Below are positions 1 through 9,847 of a stretch of DNA of 64,000 nucleotides, piece after piece. The stretch is from Mycobacterium senriense. Lineage in GTDB: Bacteria; Actinomycetota; Actinomycetes; Mycobacteriales; Mycobacteriaceae. Location of the stretch: NCBI RefSeq assembly GCF_019668465.1, contig NZ_AP024828.1:3162001-3226000 (forward strand), read 5' to 3'. The notes beneath the pieces were generated by a model. That model was not told where the DNA came from and did no database searches. It saw nothing but the letters and a program-made list of their open reading frames with translations. The translations under genes were made by a program, and so were the position numbers. How positions within the stretch are numbered: position 1 is the stretch's first letter; the number at the start of each line of letters is the position of its first letter.

Positions 1-1362
1 CCACGCGGACAGGCTCAAATTGCCTTCCCGCACTTCGCCTTCGGCGCCGTCGACGGTGATGTGCTTGCCGGCCAGCGCTGCCGCGACGCCGTGGCCGCAA
101 CCCACCACCGCCACCCGGCCCAGTTCGCGGCTGACCACCGCCGCATGGCTGGAGGCGCCGCCGACCTCGGTGACGATGCCCTGCGCAGCCAGCATGCCCG
201 ACACGTCTTCGGGCCGGGTGTGATCGCGCACCAGGATCACCCGCTCACCGCGATCGACGGCGCGTAGCGCTTCGTCGACGTCGGTGTACGCCTTGCCCGA
301 TGCCACGCCCGGGCACGCCGGTAAGCCCTTGGCCAATAGCGGTGCCGCCAAGCGTATTTCGGGCTGCAACGCCGGTTGCACCAGCGTGTGGACGTGCGCC
401 GGGGTCACCCGCCGCAGTGTCTCCGCGTCATCGATGAGTCCCTCGTGGCGCAGCTGCAGCGCCGTGCGCACCGCCGCCTGCGCCGACCGTTCCGCCGCAC
501 GCGTCTGCAACAGCCACAGCCTGCCGTCCTCGACGGTGAACTCGATCTCCTGGATGTCGGAGTCCAGCCGTTCCAAAGTGCGGGCGGCACCGATCAGTTC
601 GTCGTAGACGGCCGGCTGTTCGTCGCGCAGCGCGACGATCGGTTCGACGTCGACCGATCCCGACACCACGTCGTCGCCCTGGCCGCCGGGCAGCCATTCG
701 CCGAACGGTTCGTTGTCGCCGGTGATCGGATTGCGGGAAAAGAACGCTCCGGCACCGGAATTGGGCCCGTGGTTGCCGAATACCATAGCCTGCACGACCA
801 CGGCGGTCCCGTGCTGATAGTCGATTCCGTAGTGGGCGCGATAGGCGACCGCGCGGGGCGAATTCCACGAGGCGAATACCGCCTCGATGCCGGCGCGCAA
901 CTGCGCGTAGGGGTCGGAGGGCACCGATTCGTGCTCGGTGACGCCGACGATGCGCCGATACATGTCCGCGAACCGCCGGCGCGTGTCGCGGGCGAACGCT
1001 TGGTCACCGGTCGCCGCCAGCGCCTGCTCGACGTCATCGTTGATGCCGAGGTCCAAGATGGTGTCCATCATGCCCGGCATGGACTGGGTGGCGCCGGAGC
1101 GCACGCTGACCAACAGGGGATGCGGGCCCCGGCCGAACGTGCGCGAGGTCTGCGCCTCCAGCCAGCGCATCCGGTCGAGCACGTCGTCCCAGACGGCGTC
1201 CATGGTCGCCGCGGGATCGTCGAGATACCGCAGGCCCACCGCGGTCGTGATGCAGAACGCCGGCGGCACAGGCAGGTTGTGCCGGCGCATCGCCTCGATG
1301 CCGTGGCCCTTGTTGCCCAGCAGCTCCCGCGGGTGGCTCGATGTGCCGTCCAGCAACACCAC
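1..1362 (-). CDS. ppdK: Pyruvate phosphate dikinase (short actinobacterial form), C-terminus beyond the window edge
   Basis: Would interconvert pyruvate, ATP and phosphate with phosphoenolpyruvate, AMP and pyrophosphate in the cytosol. The minus-strand frame is open from about 1520 to the window edge, giving at least 454 residues. The N-terminus reads VVLLDGTSS then LLGNKGHG, the start of the nucleotide-binding domain. Further in are a GVFFSRNPITGDNEP-type segment and the swivelling-domain motif GGASSHAAVV, whose His is phosphorylated. The visible end (GEVREGNLSLSA) suggests only a few dozen residues are missing, which fits the short form lacking the full PEP-binding barrel. The first usable start in frame is GTG at 1360-1362; no good ribosome site precedes it, so the true start is uncertain. 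Family call is firm. Confidence 0.9.
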   Translation of the reverse strand, partial: MVLLDGTSSHPRELLGNKGHGIEAMRRHNLPVPPAFCITTAVGLRYLDDPAATMDAVWDDVLDRMRWLEAQTSRTFGRGPHPLLVSVRSGATQSMPGMMDTILDLGINDDVEQALAATGDQAFARDTRRRFADMYRRIVGVTEHESVPSDPYAQLRAGIEAVFASWNSPRAVAYRAHYGIDYQHGTAVVVQAMVFGNHGPNSGAGAFFSRNPITGDNEPFGEWLPGGQGDDVVSGSVDVEPIVALRDEQPAVYDELIGAARTLERLDSDIQEIEFTVEDGRLWLLQTRAAERSAQAAVRTALQLRHEGLIDDAETLRRVTPAHVHTLVQPALQPEIRLAAPLLAKGLPACPGVASGKAYTDVDEALRAVDRGERVILVRDHTRPEDVSGMLAAQGIVTEVGGASSHAAVVSRELGRVAVVGCGHGVAAALAGKHITVDGAEGEVREGNLSLSAW

Positions 1363-1583
1363 GGAGTGCTCGGTAGGCGCAGACCCACGGCCGCTTGACG
1401 CTTTGCGGTGGGCGCCGCCGCCTGGTGCGGTGCCAGCCGTGGTGCACCCCCTTGGTGGTGTGGCTACTGATCGAGCCGACGTCGGAACGCCCGCTATGTT
1501 CCCACATGGACCAGCGGATTAAGCGACGTAGCTGCTCGGCGGCTCTTGTGGTGCCACCCGGCACATGATCTAGGTTTACAGTT

Positions 1584-2108
1584 ATGACTTCATATGGCAC
1601 GTTCCATGACGTCGGAGTACTGATCCTGCGGCTGGTGTTGGGCGTGACGCTGGCCGCGCACGGCTACAACAAGTTCTTCGGCGGCGGCCGCATCCCGGGC
1701 ACCGCCCGTTGGTTCGAGAGCATCGGCATGAAGCCCGGGAAATTCCACGCCACCGTGGCGGCGACCACGGAAATGGCCGCCGGGCTGGGCCTGGCCGCTG
1801 GATTCCTGACCCCGATCCCGGCGGCGGGCTTCGTCTCGCTGATGCTGGTCGCGGCCTGGACGGTGCACCGCGCCAACGGCTTCTTCATCGTCAAGGAGGG
1901 CTGGGAGTACAACCTGGTGCTGGCGGTCAGCGCCGTCGGCGTGGCCACGCTGGGCGCGGGCAAATTCAGCCTGGACTACGTCGTCTTCGGGAAAAACTGG
2001 ATGGACGGCTGGCACGGGTTGGCGATCTCGGCGGGGTTGGGCCTGGCCGGCGCCATCGGCCAGCTGGCGATCTTCTACCGCCCGCCGGCTAAGCAGCAAG
2101 TCGGTTAG
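1584..2108 (+). CDS. DoxX-family integral membrane protein
   Basis: A 174-residue protein with about four hydrophobic helices and the DoxX opening VLILRLVLGVTLAAHG followed by a Lys-Phe-Phe-Gly turn. DoxX-like proteins sit in the cytoplasmic membrane; some act with thiol or sulfur oxidoreductases, but the role of this one cannot be told from sequence. No ribosome binding site is visible. A TAGGTT -10-like hexamer at 1571-1576 lies 7 nt before the ATG, the arrangement of mycobacterial leaderless transcripts. It is divergent from ppdK, with about 220 bp between them. The next gene is convergent and ends directly at its stop codon. Confidence 0.8.
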   Translation: MTSYGTFHDVGVLILRLVLGVTLAAHGYNKFFGGGRIPGTARWFESIGMKPGKFHATVAATTEMAAGLGLAAGFLTPIPAAGFVSLMLVAAWTVHRANGFFIVKEGWEYNLVLAVSAVGVATLGAGKFSLDYVVFGKNWMDGWHGLAISAGLGLAGAIGQLAIFYRPPAKQQVG

Positions 2109-3470
2109 TTACGGGCCGTCGTCGTCCTCATCCACCAACAGCTTTTCGGGGTGGTGGTAGGTGTTGGTGCGGGGTTCGCCGCGGTCGAGGTGTGGGGGTG
2201 GGATCCATTCGGTGTCACCGTTGTTGCGTTGTCGGGTGGTCCAGCCTTTGTCGAGGAGGCGGTGGTGGGGGCCGCAGGCCAGGGTGAGTTGGTCGATGTC
2301 GGTGCGGTGGGTGTGTGCCCAGTCTTGGACGTGGTGCACTTCGCAGTAGTAGCCGGCTACGTCGCAGCCTGGCGCGCTGCAGCCGCGGTCTTTGGCGTAC
2401 AGGACGATGCGCTGGCCGGGTGAGGCCAGGCGTTTGGTGTGGTAGAGCGCCAGGGGTTTGCCGTGGTCGAAGATCGCTAGGTAGTGGTGGGCGTGTCGGG
2501 CCAGGCGGATGACGTCGGACATGGGTAGCAGGGTGCCGGCGCCGGTCAACCCTGTGCCGGTAGTGCGTTCGAGGTCCTCGAGTGTGGTGGTGACGACGAT
2601 GCTGGCCGGTAAACCGTTGTGCTGGCCGAGCTTTCCACTGGCAAGCAGGGCGCGTAGGGCGGCGTTGAGGCCGTCGTGGTTGCGCTGGCCGGCGCTGCGG
2701 GTGTCGCGACGGATCGCTTCTTCCGCGGGGGCGCCGTCCACGACCGGCATTTCATCGTCGGGGTTGGCCATGCCCGGGGCGGCGAGCTTGGCCAGCACTG
2801 CTTCCCAGCTGGCACGTGCCTCCGGTGTCAACCATCCGCTCAGCCGCGACATGCCGTCGGCCTGCTGATTTCCGAGCACCAGCCCGCGCATTCGCGCCCG
2901 GTCGGCATCGGTGTAGTTGCCATCGGGATTGAGGCAATTCATCAGGCGCCGGGCCAGCTTGGCGAATTGATCGGGCCGAAACTCGGCGGCCTTGGCCGCT
3001 AGCTGCTTTTCGGCGTGCACACAGGTCTCGAGGTCGACCGACTCGGGCAACTGATGGAAAAACCGCCGGATCAGCGCCACATGGTCGGCCCCGATCGTCC
3101 CATGCTGCTGGGCCGCCGCGGTCGCGGGCAACACCGGCGCCAGCGGCTCCCCGGTCAACGCTCGACGCGGCCCCAGGTCGGCGGCTTCGGCGATGCGCCG
3201 TCCGGCCTCCCCCCGGGTGATGTGCAGCCGATCAGCCAGCGCCCAGGACAGCTTGCCACCCAACTCGGTCGCATCCGCCTGCTCGCCGATCTGGTTGATC
3301 AGCTGGTGGCTGGGCACCTGGAGTTTGCGTGTTGCGCATTCCAGTGTCTCCAAGAGCGCCAAGCGTTCCGGGTTGGTCAGCGCCTCATACGAATGCCCCT
3401 GAAAACGAGAAGCCACAGCGCACAACGCCTTAACGTCGTCCTGAATCTGCTCACGGTCCATTACCGTCAT
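2109..3470 (-). CDS. DUF222 / HNH protein of the mycobacterial 13E12 repeat family
   Basis: A 453-residue protein: an N-terminal helical DUF222 region (around residues 10-300, with INQIGEQ and [15 protein letters not shown]), then a C-terminal HNH-type zinc/nuclease region with CSAPGCDV, a His-His pair (EVHHV) and a later CGPHH. In most relatives the middle HNH residue is Asn in a D-N-L-T context; here it reads D-Q-L-T, so catalysis may be impaired. Members are repeated in mycobacterial genomes and have no settled function. The ATG at 3470 overlaps by four bases the stop of a possible small upstream ORF; an ATG at 3461 is the alternative. The position next to ppdK matches Rv1127c/Rv1128c as I remember it. 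Confidence 0.85.
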   Translation of the reverse strand: MTVMDREQIQDDVKALCAVASRFQGHSYEALTNPERLALLETLECATRKLQVPSHQLINQIGEQADATELGGKLSWALADRLHITRGEAGRRIAEAADLGPRRALTGEPLAPVLPATAAAQQHGTIGADHVALIRRFFHQLPESVDLETCVHAEKQLAAKAAEFRPDQFAKLARRLMNCLNPDGNYTDADRARMRGLVLGNQQADGMSRLSGWLTPEARASWEAVLAKLAAPGMANPDDEMPVVDGAPAEEAIRRDTRSAGQRNHDGLNAALRALLASGKLGQHNGLPASIVVTTTLEDLERTTGTGLTGAGTLLPMSDVIRLARHAHHYLAIFDHGKPLALYHTKRLASPGQRIVLYAKDRGCSAPGCDVAGYYCEVHHVQDWAHTHRTDIDQLTLACGPHHRLLDKGWTTRQRNNGDTEWIPPPHLDRGEPRTNTYHHPEKLLVDEDDDGP

Positions 3471-3613
3471 GCCGAACGCCCACCAATGCTGAGGCCGTTC
3501 CGGGCATAACGTTCCGAAATCGCGAGCAGCGTCGAAGGTGTTAGCGAGTCGAAGCGCGACGAGAGGAAACGGCTGTGCGCCGCCTCGTTCAACGGAGCAT
3601 CGATGGAACTCAT
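3467..3613 (-). CDS. Possible small leader ORF (48 aa) coupled to the DUF222/HNH gene
   Basis: A 48-codon frame from ATG 3613 to a TGA at 3467-3469. The stop overlaps the ATG of the DUF222/HNH gene in an ATGA arrangement, as in translationally coupled pairs. The predicted peptide begins [20 protein letters not shown] and has no motif I recognise. Third-position GC is only moderate. It may be a real coupled peptide, or a remnant of a longer N-terminus in another frame. Reported because the overlap helps decide the downstream start. Confidence 0.3.
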   Translation of the reverse strand: MSSIDAPLNEAAHSRFLSSRFDSLTPSTLLAISERYARNGLSIGGRSA

Positions 3614-3673
3614 GTTCGAATCCTATCGGCGGCCACTGACAAAAAATGCTCCGCCGAAACCACTGAAACAAAT

Positions 3674-3741
3674 GTGGCACAAGTGATTTGGGTGAGACGG
3701 GTGCGGTGAATGCGTTACGCGAAGTGGCACAAGCGATTTGG
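3674..3741. repeat. Pair of 18-bp direct repeats beside the 13E12-type gene
   Basis: GTGGCACAAGTGATTTGG at 3674-3691 recurs at 3724-3741 with one difference (C for T at the eleventh base), separated by 32 bp. The second copy ends immediately before the stop codon of the amine oxidase gene. The pair lies between the DUF222/HNH gene's 5' region and the amine oxidase 3' end. It may mark a recombination scar. Confidence 0.8.
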
Positions 3742-5106
3742 CTATGCGACCGCCGCGGTCTCGGCCTCGGTTACCTCGGCCGCGGCGCGCTCGCCGGAGC
3801 GGATCGCTCCATCGATCCACCCGCACATGACGGCCGAGCTCTCGGTGCCGGCCCAATGGATCCGGCCACAGGGCTCGCGCAAGGTATAGCCGAATTCGGT
3901 CAGCACGCCGGTGGGGGCGTGGCCGATCATTCCGCCACCGGAGTAGCGGTCCACCGTCCAGTTCTGTTCGTGGACCTCCAGCGGCGTTTTGGCCTTGCTG
4001 CCGAACCGGTCGACGAGTTCGTCGATGATCACTGCTTTGCGTTCGGCCTCGTCGAGGCTTGTCAGCCGGCGCGCCGTGGGTCCTTCGGTGATGACGCACA
4101 TGATTCCCGGGTCCCCGGTATCCGTGCAGGCGTCGATGGTCAGGGTGGCCGGGGATCCCGGCGCCGCGGACTGGCCGGAGAACCCGTCGGCGCGCCAGAA
4201 CGGCTCGTCGTAAATGAGCGAGGTCTTGATGACCGCGCCGCTCGGCATGCGCTGGTGCAGAAATGCTCGGTCCACCGGGAGCATCGGCTCGTACAGGATC
4301 GAGGTGGCGATCGCCAGCGGGATCGCGACAATGACGCGGCGCGCCCGCACCGTCAGGTCAGTCGCGGTGATCGTCACACCTTCGCCATCCTGGCTGATCT
4401 GCCGGACCGGCTGCGAAAGGTGCAGCGCGTCGCCCAGTTCGGCCACCATCGGGCGGTGCAGCGCCCCCATGCCACCGACTGGGCGGGCATCTTGCGAGCC
4501 GCCCTTGCCCGATATCGCGAAGGTGAGTCCGCCCGCCGAGGCCGTCTGCAGCAGCCCCCACAGCAACGACGTCTCCGAGGCTGCCGAGGTGTAGAGGCCG
4601 GCGAAGGCCATGTCCAGCATCTCGGCGGCTTCCTTGGACATGGAATTCTTTTCGATCCATTGCCCGATGCTGATGCGGTCCCACTCCTGGGCCTTCTTCG
4701 CCTCCCATGGGGCGTCGCGGGGGATCGCTTTGCACATCTTCTCGATGGCGGCCAATCCAAGCCCGAGGTTGGCGACGGCCCACGGGCTCACGGTCCACGG
4801 AATGGTGCCGCCGTAGCGGTGCTTCTTGCCGCCGATGATCATCATGGCGTCACCGTCGTTGTGCTGCTTGTACTCGGGCACGCCGAACTCATTCATCAGC
4901 GCATAGATTCGGTCCTGGCCCGGACCGATCCACGCGCCGCCGCGGTCGATCCACGTCCCGTCCGCTCGAGTCTCGGTGAAGGTGCGGCCACCGACCCGAT
5001 CGCGGGCCTCCAGCAAGGCCACCGCATGGCCCGCCTGTTTGAGCCGCAACGCGGCCGCCAAACCCGCGAATCCCGCTCCGACCACGCAATAATCGACCTC
5101 AGACAC
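3742..5106 (-). CDS. Flavin-containing monoamine oxidase family protein
   Basis: Predicted 454-residue FAD-dependent amine oxidase: oxidises an amine to an imine/aldehyde with release of hydrogen peroxide. The N-terminal dinucleotide fold is clear ([15 protein letters not shown], then [10 protein letters not shown] and the GAWIG segment). Near the C-terminus are a Tyr-Ser-Gly-Gly segment and [18 protein letters not shown], the FAD-embracing end. Where mammalian MAO carries the Cys that binds FAD covalently (S-G-G-C-Y), this protein has S-G-G-G-M, so flavin should be non-covalent. I place the start at GTG 5106 because GAGGAG lies 6 nt upstream; an in-frame GTG at 5130 is the alternative. The substrate (putrescine or other amine) is not evident. 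Confidence 0.85.
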   Translation of the reverse strand: MSEVDYCVVGAGFAGLAAALRLKQAGHAVALLEARDRVGGRTFTETRADGTWIDRGGAWIGPGQDRIYALMNEFGVPEYKQHNDGDAMMIIGGKKHRYGGTIPWTVSPWAVANLGLGLAAIEKMCKAIPRDAPWEAKKAQEWDRISIGQWIEKNSMSKEAAEMLDMAFAGLYTSAASETSLLWGLLQTASAGGLTFAISGKGGSQDARPVGGMGALHRPMVAELGDALHLSQPVRQISQDGEGVTITATDLTVRARRVIVAIPLAIATSILYEPMLPVDRAFLHQRMPSGAVIKTSLIYDEPFWRADGFSGQSAAPGSPATLTIDACTDTGDPGIMCVITEGPTARRLTSLDEAERKAVIIDELVDRFGSKAKTPLEVHEQNWTVDRYSGGGMIGHAPTGVLTEFGYTLREPCGRIHWAGTESSAVMCGWIDGAIRSGERAAAEVTEAETAAVA

Positions 5107-5263
5107 GGTTGGCTCCTCAACCTCGTCCACCCCAGCAGCAAACTACACCGGTCGGGTGCCGGTGATGGCCGGTTAACGCAGATTTTCGCGGGAGTTCGCC
5201 CGCCCGGCCGTCCGGCGGTGTTCGGGCCGAGCGCCGTGGGTGACCGAGATGAGTTGGCGCACA

Positions 5264-5275
5264 GACCAATCGGTC
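5264..5275. promoter_or_regulatory. Short inverted repeat upstream of the amine oxidase gene
   Basis: GACCAATCGGTC has GACC and GGTC arms around a 4-nt centre, resembling small TetR-type operators. It lies about 160 bp upstream of the amine oxidase start and just downstream of the stop of the small exported protein gene. No regulator gene is adjacent, so this is only a candidate. Confidence 0.25.
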
Positions 5276-5283
5276 AGTAACCG

Positions 5284-5496
5284 CTACGAGGGCCCGCCGT
5301 ATTGCCAAACCAGGGCATGCGGTCCGGTGGTCGTCGGGTTGCACCACATCGGTCTGTTGTTGACGTCCTGGGTGATCGAGTGCAACACCGTGCACTCGTC
5401 ACCGGGCATCGGCGGATCGGCACGGCCTTCGGCGGCCGACGTGATCGCGAAGACGGCGGTAACCGTTACCCATCCGAGGGACCAAGGCCTGCTCAT
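5284..5496 (-). CDS. Small exported protein of unknown function (70 aa)
   Basis: The ATG at 5496 follows AGGGGGA at a spacing of 8 nt. The product begins MSRPWSLGWVTVTAVFAITS with a typical signal-peptide core and an A-x-A-type cleavage region near residue 25. The mature part is about 45 residues, with two Cys (D-E-C-T-V and M-W-C-N-P) that could form a disulfide. I recognise no family. It would be exported across the cytoplasmic membrane. It is divergent from the DUF3556 gene, and the KstR-type box lies between them. Confidence 0.6.
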   Translation of the reverse strand: MSRPWSLGWVTVTAVFAITSAAEGRADPPMPGDECTVLHSITQDVNNRPMWCNPTTTGPHALVWQYGGPS

Positions 5497-5594
5497 GATG
5501 ACAATCCCCCTAAGCGCACGCCGACCCGCCTTCAACGGTATCGGCGCGAAAGGCGCAGACAAAGGTTTCTTGCCCGAGGTTGCAGTACGTAGCC

Positions 5595-5610
5595 CTAGAA
5601 CAGGTTCTAG
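5595..5610. promoter_or_regulatory. KstR-type operator upstream of the DUF3556 gene
   Basis: CTAGAACAGGTTCTAG is a perfect 16-bp inverted repeat. Its core fits the TNNAACNNGTTNNA motif described for KstR, the TetR-family repressor of cholesterol-catabolic genes in mycobacteria. It ends 11 nt before the ATG of the DUF3556 gene, where a bound repressor would block transcription start. It could also affect the divergent small exported protein gene, which starts about 100 bp away. Confidence 0.75.
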
Positions 5611-5621
5611 TCTGTGAAACC

Positions 5622-7373
5622 ATGGGATTTCTGAAGCCCGAGCTGCCACAGCTCGACATGGCCGAATGGAACAACGGCACCCGTAGTGAAAAGATCCGGC
5701 CGATGGCCAAGCACTGGGCCGAGGTGGGCTTCGGCACGCCGGTCGTGCTGCATCTGTTCTATGTCGTCAAGATCCTGCTGTACATCCTCGGCGCGTGGCT
5801 GTTCGCGTCGGCCACCAACGGCCTCGGCGGCTTCACGCGCGTCGCGTCGTGGTGGTCGGAGCCGATTGTGTTCGAGAAGGTCGTGCTCTACACGATGCTC
5901 TTCGAAGTGATCGGGCTGGGTTGCGGCTTCGGCCCTTTGAACAACCGGTTCTTCCCGCCGATGGGCTCGATCCTGTACTGGATGCGCTTCGGCACCATCC
6001 GGCTGCCACCGTGGCCGGATCGGGTCCCGCTCACCAAGGGCACCAAGCGCAAACCGGTCGACGTCGCGCTGTACGCGCTGTTCCTTCTGGTGACGTTGGC
6101 GGCTTTGTTCGCCGACGGCACCGGACCGATACCCGAATTGGGCACCAAGATCGGGCTGCTGCCCGCATGGAAGATCGCGCTGATCCTGCTGCTGCTGGCG
6201 GTGGCCGGCCTGCGCGACAAGGTGATCTTCCTGGCCGCCCGCGGCGAGGTGTACGCGACCATGGCGGTGACGTTCCTGTTCGCCGCGCCGGACATGATCG
6301 TCGGGTCCAAGGTGGTGTTCCTGGTGATCTGGATGGGCGCCGCCACCTCCAAGCTCAACAAACACTTTCCGTTCGTCATCTCCACGATGATGTCCAATAA
6401 TCCGTTGGTGCGGCCCCGCTGGCTGAAACGGCGCTTCTTCGAAAGCTTCCCGGATGATCTGCGGCCGGGGCGGCTGTCGCGGTGGATCGCGCACCTGAGC
6501 ACCGCCATCGAGATGCTGGTGCCGTTACCGCTGTTCTTCTGTCACGGCGGCTGGCCCGTCACGATCGCCGCCATCGTAATGGTCTGCTTCCACCTGGGGA
6601 TCCTGGTCTCGATCCCGATGGGCGTGCCGCTGGAGTGGAACGTCTTCATGATCTTCGGTGTGTTGTCGTTGTTCGTCGCGCACACCCAGATCGGGCTGCG
6701 CAACCTGCGGCACCCGGTGGTGGTGGCGGTCTTGTTCGTCGTCATCGCGGGAATCGTCGTGTTGGGCAACATGTTTCCGCGCAAGATCTCGTTCCTGCCC
6801 GGGATGCGTTACTACGCCGGCAATTGGGACACCACGCTGTGGTGCATCAAACCCTCGGCCAACGACAAGATCGGCAGGGGCATCGTGGCGATCGCCAGCA
6901 TGCCGCAGGCCCAGCTGGAGCGGTTTTACGGCAGCCCCGAGGCCGCACAGATCCCGATCTACATGGGATATGCCTTCCGCGGCTTCAACACTCACGGACG
7001 CGCGCTGTTCACGCTGGCGCACCGCGCCATGGCGGGCCAGAACGAGGACGACTACGTCATCACCGACGGCGAGCGGATCTGCAGCACCGCGATCGGTTGG
7101 AACTTCGGCGACGGCCACATGCACAACGAGCAACTGATCGCCGCCCTGCAGGAGCGCTGCCACTTCGAACCGGGCGAGGTCCGGGTGGTTCTGCTTGACG
7201 CGCAACCGATTCACAAGCAGACCCAGCAGTACCGGTTGGTCGACGCGGCGACGGGTGAATTCGAGCGCGGCATCGTCCGGGTCGCCGACATGGTCGTCCG
7301 CCAACCCTGGGCCGACGACGTTCCGGTGCAACTGCTCTCGGACGACTCACCCTCGACTGTCACGCCGGACTGA
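5622..7373 (+). CDS. DUF3556 membrane protein
   Basis: A 583-residue protein that I recognise as the actinobacterial DUF3556 family. The N-terminal two-thirds carry about nine to eleven hydrophobic helices, for example VVLHLFYVVKILLYILGAW and the stretch around FCHGGWPVTIAAIVMVCFH. The last 180 residues are soluble (AGNWDTTLWCIK onward). Biochemical function is unknown. ATG 5622 is chosen because the KstR-type palindrome ends 11 nt before it; upstream in-frame starts would lie inside or before the box. Regulation by KstR would tie it to sterol or related lipid use. A bidirectional terminator follows directly. Confidence 0.8.
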   Translation: MGFLKPELPQLDMAEWNNGTRSEKIRPMAKHWAEVGFGTPVVLHLFYVVKILLYILGAWLFASATNGLGGFTRVASWWSEPIVFEKVVLYTMLFEVIGLGCGFGPLNNRFFPPMGSILYWMRFGTIRLPPWPDRVPLTKGTKRKPVDVALYALFLLVTLAALFADGTGPIPELGTKIGLLPAWKIALILLLLAVAGLRDKVIFLAARGEVYATMAVTFLFAAPDMIVGSKVVFLVIWMGAATSKLNKHFPFVISTMMSNNPLVRPRWLKRRFFESFPDDLRPGRLSRWIAHLSTAIEMLVPLPLFFCHGGWPVTIAAIVMVCFHLGILVSIPMGVPLEWNVFMIFGVLSLFVAHTQIGLRNLRHPVVVAVLFVVIAGIVVLGNMFPRKISFLPGMRYYAGNWDTTLWCIKPSANDKIGRGIVAIASMPQAQLERFYGSPEAAQIPIYMGYAFRGFNTHGRALFTLAHRAMAGQNEDDYVITDGERICSTAIGWNFGDGHMHNEQLIAALQERCHFEPGEVRVVLLDAQPIHKQTQQYRLVDAATGEFERGIVRVADMVVRQPWADDVPVQLLSDDSPSTVTPD

Positions 7374-7378
7374 CGGCA

Positions 7379-7414
7379 GAGGCCGAGCTGGGGGAGTGCC
7401 CCCAGCTCGGCCTC
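7379..7414. terminator. Bidirectional terminator between the DUF3556 gene and metE
   Basis: A perfect 16-bp stem (left arm 7379-7394, right arm 7399-7414) closes a 4-nt AGTG loop. It lies between two convergent genes, 6 nt after one stop and 11 nt before the other. Confidence 0.85.
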
Positions 7415-7424
7415 AGCTTGGGTC

Positions 7425-9695
7425 TTACACGCCGGCCCGGACCTCGCGGGCGGCGGCAACCATGTTCTTCAGCGACGCGTTCACCTCGTCTGTGTTGCGG
7501 GTCTTCAGTCCGCAGTCGGGATTGACCCACAGCCGCTCGGCCGGCACGGCCCGCAGCGCCGCGCGCAGCGACTCGGCCATCTCGTTCGTGCTCGGCACCC
7601 GCGGCGAGTGGATGTCGTAGACGCCCGGGCCCACGCTGTTGGAGAAGCCGATCGAGTTCAGGTCGTCCAGCACCTCCATGTGTGAGCGTGCCGCCTCGAT
7701 GGATGTCACGTCGGCGTCCAGGTCGGCGATGGCTCCGATCACCTCACCGAATTCCGAGTAGCACAGGTGAGTGTGGATCTGGGTGGAGTCAGCGACGCCG
7801 GAGGTGGCCAAGCGGAAAGACCCTACGGCCCAACGCAAGTAGTCCTCCTGGTCGGCCCGACGCAGTGGCAGCAGCTCCCGCAGCGCGGGCTCGTCGACCT
7901 GGATCACCGCGATGCCCGCGGCCTGCAGATCGACGGTCTCGTCACGGATGGCCAGCGCCACTTGGTTGGCGGTGTCGGCCAGCGGCTGGTCGTCGCGGAC
8001 GAACGACCACGCCAGGATCGTCACCGGGCCGGTCAGCATGCCCTTGACCGGCTTGTCGGTCAGCGACTGCGCATACTTGGCCCACTCCACCGTCATCGGA
8101 TGCTGGCGGATCACGTCACCGAAGAGCACCGGCGGCCGCACGCACCGGCTGCCGTAGGACTGCACCCAGCCGTTCTTGGTGGCGAAGAAGCCGTCCAGCT
8201 GCTCGGCGAAGTACTGCACCATGTCGTTGCGCTCCGGCTCGCCGTGCACCAGCACGTCGATCCCCAGGCTCTCCTGCAGCTTGATGACGTCGGCGATCTC
8301 CTGCTTCATCCGCCTCTGGTATTCGGCCTCGTCGATCTCGCCGGCGACCAGCGCGGCGCGCGCCTTGCGGATCTCGACGGTCTGGGGGAACGACCCGATG
8401 GTGGTGGTAGGCAGTGGCGGCAGGTGCAGCCGCTCCTCCTGGCTGGCGCGGCGCTGCGCCGCGTCACCCCGGTGAGTTCCGCTGGCCACGATCGAATCGA
8501 TGCGGTCCCGCAGCCCGTCGTTGTGCAGTCGTGGATCCTCCTTGCGGGAGGCGACGGCCGCATTGGAGGCCGCGATCTCGTCGGCGACCGCGTCGCGACC
8601 CTCGTGCAGTGCGCGAGACAGTGCCACCACCTCGGCGACCTTCTCCTGGCCGAAGGCCAGCCAGCTGCGCAGCGCATCGTCCAGGCCGGTCTCCGGTTCC
8701 AGCGAGTACGGCACGTGCAGGGTGGAGCAGGAAGTCGAAACCGCCACGCTTGCGGCCGAGCCCCGCAGCGTCGCCAGCTTGGCCAACGCCGCGTCGAGGT
8801 CGGTGCGCCAGATGTTGCGTCCATCGACGACACCGGCCACCACGATCTTGTTGGCAAGTTCGGGCACTGCCGCGACCGCGGTGTCGGGACCGTAAACCAG
8901 GTCGATGCCGATCGCCTCGACGGGAGTGCGGGCCAGCGCACCCAACGAGTCGCCGGGGTCACCGAAGTAGGTGGCGACATAGATGGCGGGCCGGTTGCTC
9001 ACCTTGCCCAGCGCGTTGTAGACGGCCTCGGCGAGCGCGGGGGCATCGGGGCAGATGTCGGTGACCAGAGCCGGCTCGTCGATCTGCACCCACTCGGCGC
9101 CGTTATCGGCCAGCAGCGACAGCAGCTCCGAATAGATCGGCACCAGCTCCTGCAGCCGCTCGATCGGCGCGCCGCCACCGTTGACGGCCTTGCTCAGCAG
9201 CAGGAAGGTGACCGGTCCGATGACCACCGGTCGTGCGGGAATCCCTTGCTCGAGCGCCTCTTTCAGCTCGGAGAGCACCTTGGCCGGGTTCAGCATGAAC
9301 TTCGTCGCGGGCTCGATCTCGGGAACGATGTAGTGGTAGTTGGTGTCAAACCACTTGGTCATCTCCAGCGGCGCGACGTCCTTGTTACCGCGCGCCGCGG
9401 CGAAATAGCGGTCCAAGTCGTCGGGGACCTGCGCGGCCCAAGCCGGTAGCGCCCCCAGCATGACCGCGGTGTCGAGCACCTGGTCGTAGTAGGAGAAGGT
9501 GTTCACCGGTACCGAGTCCAGACCGGCGTCCGCCAGACTCTTCCAGGTGTCGCGGCGCAGGGTGGCCGCAACGTCTTCGAGTTCCGCGCGGCTGGTGCGT
9601 CCTTTCCAGTAGCCCTCGGTGGCGCGCTTGAGTTCACGCTTCGGGCCGATACGCGGGGAGCCGACGACCGTTGCGGTGAAAGCTTGGGGGGTCAC
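7425..9695 (-). CDS. metE: Cobalamin-independent methionine synthase MetE
   Basis: Transfers the methyl group of 5-methyltetrahydropteroyl-triglutamate to homocysteine, the last step of methionine synthesis, without vitamin B12. At 756 residues it has the expected length. The N-terminus ([21 protein letters not shown]) is that of MetE. The C-terminal catalytic barrel contains [10 protein letters not shown] and [12 protein letters not shown] with the zinc-ligand region, and ends with NPDCGLKTR. Start is GTG 9695 with AAGGAC upstream. The 5' leader carries a cobalamin riboswitch, so expression should fall when B12 is available and MetH can take over. Confidence 0.97.
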   Translation of the reverse strand: MTPQAFTATVVGSPRIGPKRELKRATEGYWKGRTSRAELEDVAATLRRDTWKSLADAGLDSVPVNTFSYYDQVLDTAVMLGALPAWAAQVPDDLDRYFAAARGNKDVAPLEMTKWFDTNYHYIVPEIEPATKFMLNPAKVLSELKEALEQGIPARPVVIGPVTFLLLSKAVNGGGAPIERLQELVPIYSELLSLLADNGAEWVQIDEPALVTDICPDAPALAEAVYNALGKVSNRPAIYVATYFGDPGDSLGALARTPVEAIGIDLVYGPDTAVAAVPELANKIVVAGVVDGRNIWRTDLDAALAKLATLRGSAASVAVSTSCSTLHVPYSLEPETGLDDALRSWLAFGQEKVAEVVALSRALHEGRDAVADEIAASNAAVASRKEDPRLHNDGLRDRIDSIVASGTHRGDAAQRRASQEERLHLPPLPTTTIGSFPQTVEIRKARAALVAGEIDEAEYQRRMKQEIADVIKLQESLGIDVLVHGEPERNDMVQYFAEQLDGFFATKNGWVQSYGSRCVRPPVLFGDVIRQHPMTVEWAKYAQSLTDKPVKGMLTGPVTILAWSFVRDDQPLADTANQVALAIRDETVDLQAAGIAVIQVDEPALRELLPLRRADQEDYLRWAVGSFRLATSGVADSTQIHTHLCYSEFGEVIGAIADLDADVTSIEAARSHMEVLDDLNSIGFSNSVGPGVYDIHSPRVPSTNEMAESLRAALRAVPAERLWVNPDCGLKTRNTDEVNASLKNMVAAAREVRAGV

Positions 9696-9847
9696 GATAT
9701 TTTTCGTCCTTCAATCAGCGTGATGGTCACCGCCGGCGGACGTGCAGCCGATCCGTTAGCGGTGCGTACCCGGATACGAACCGCAACGGCTGCAGCCTAG
9801 CGCCCATTCCTCGAGGCGATGAGCCGCCGGACGCGGCGCGCCCGGCA

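Noticed and set aside
376..1398. 340-codon plus-strand frame
   Set aside because: Antisense to the clear ppdK frame; translation is Arg/His-rich with no motif.
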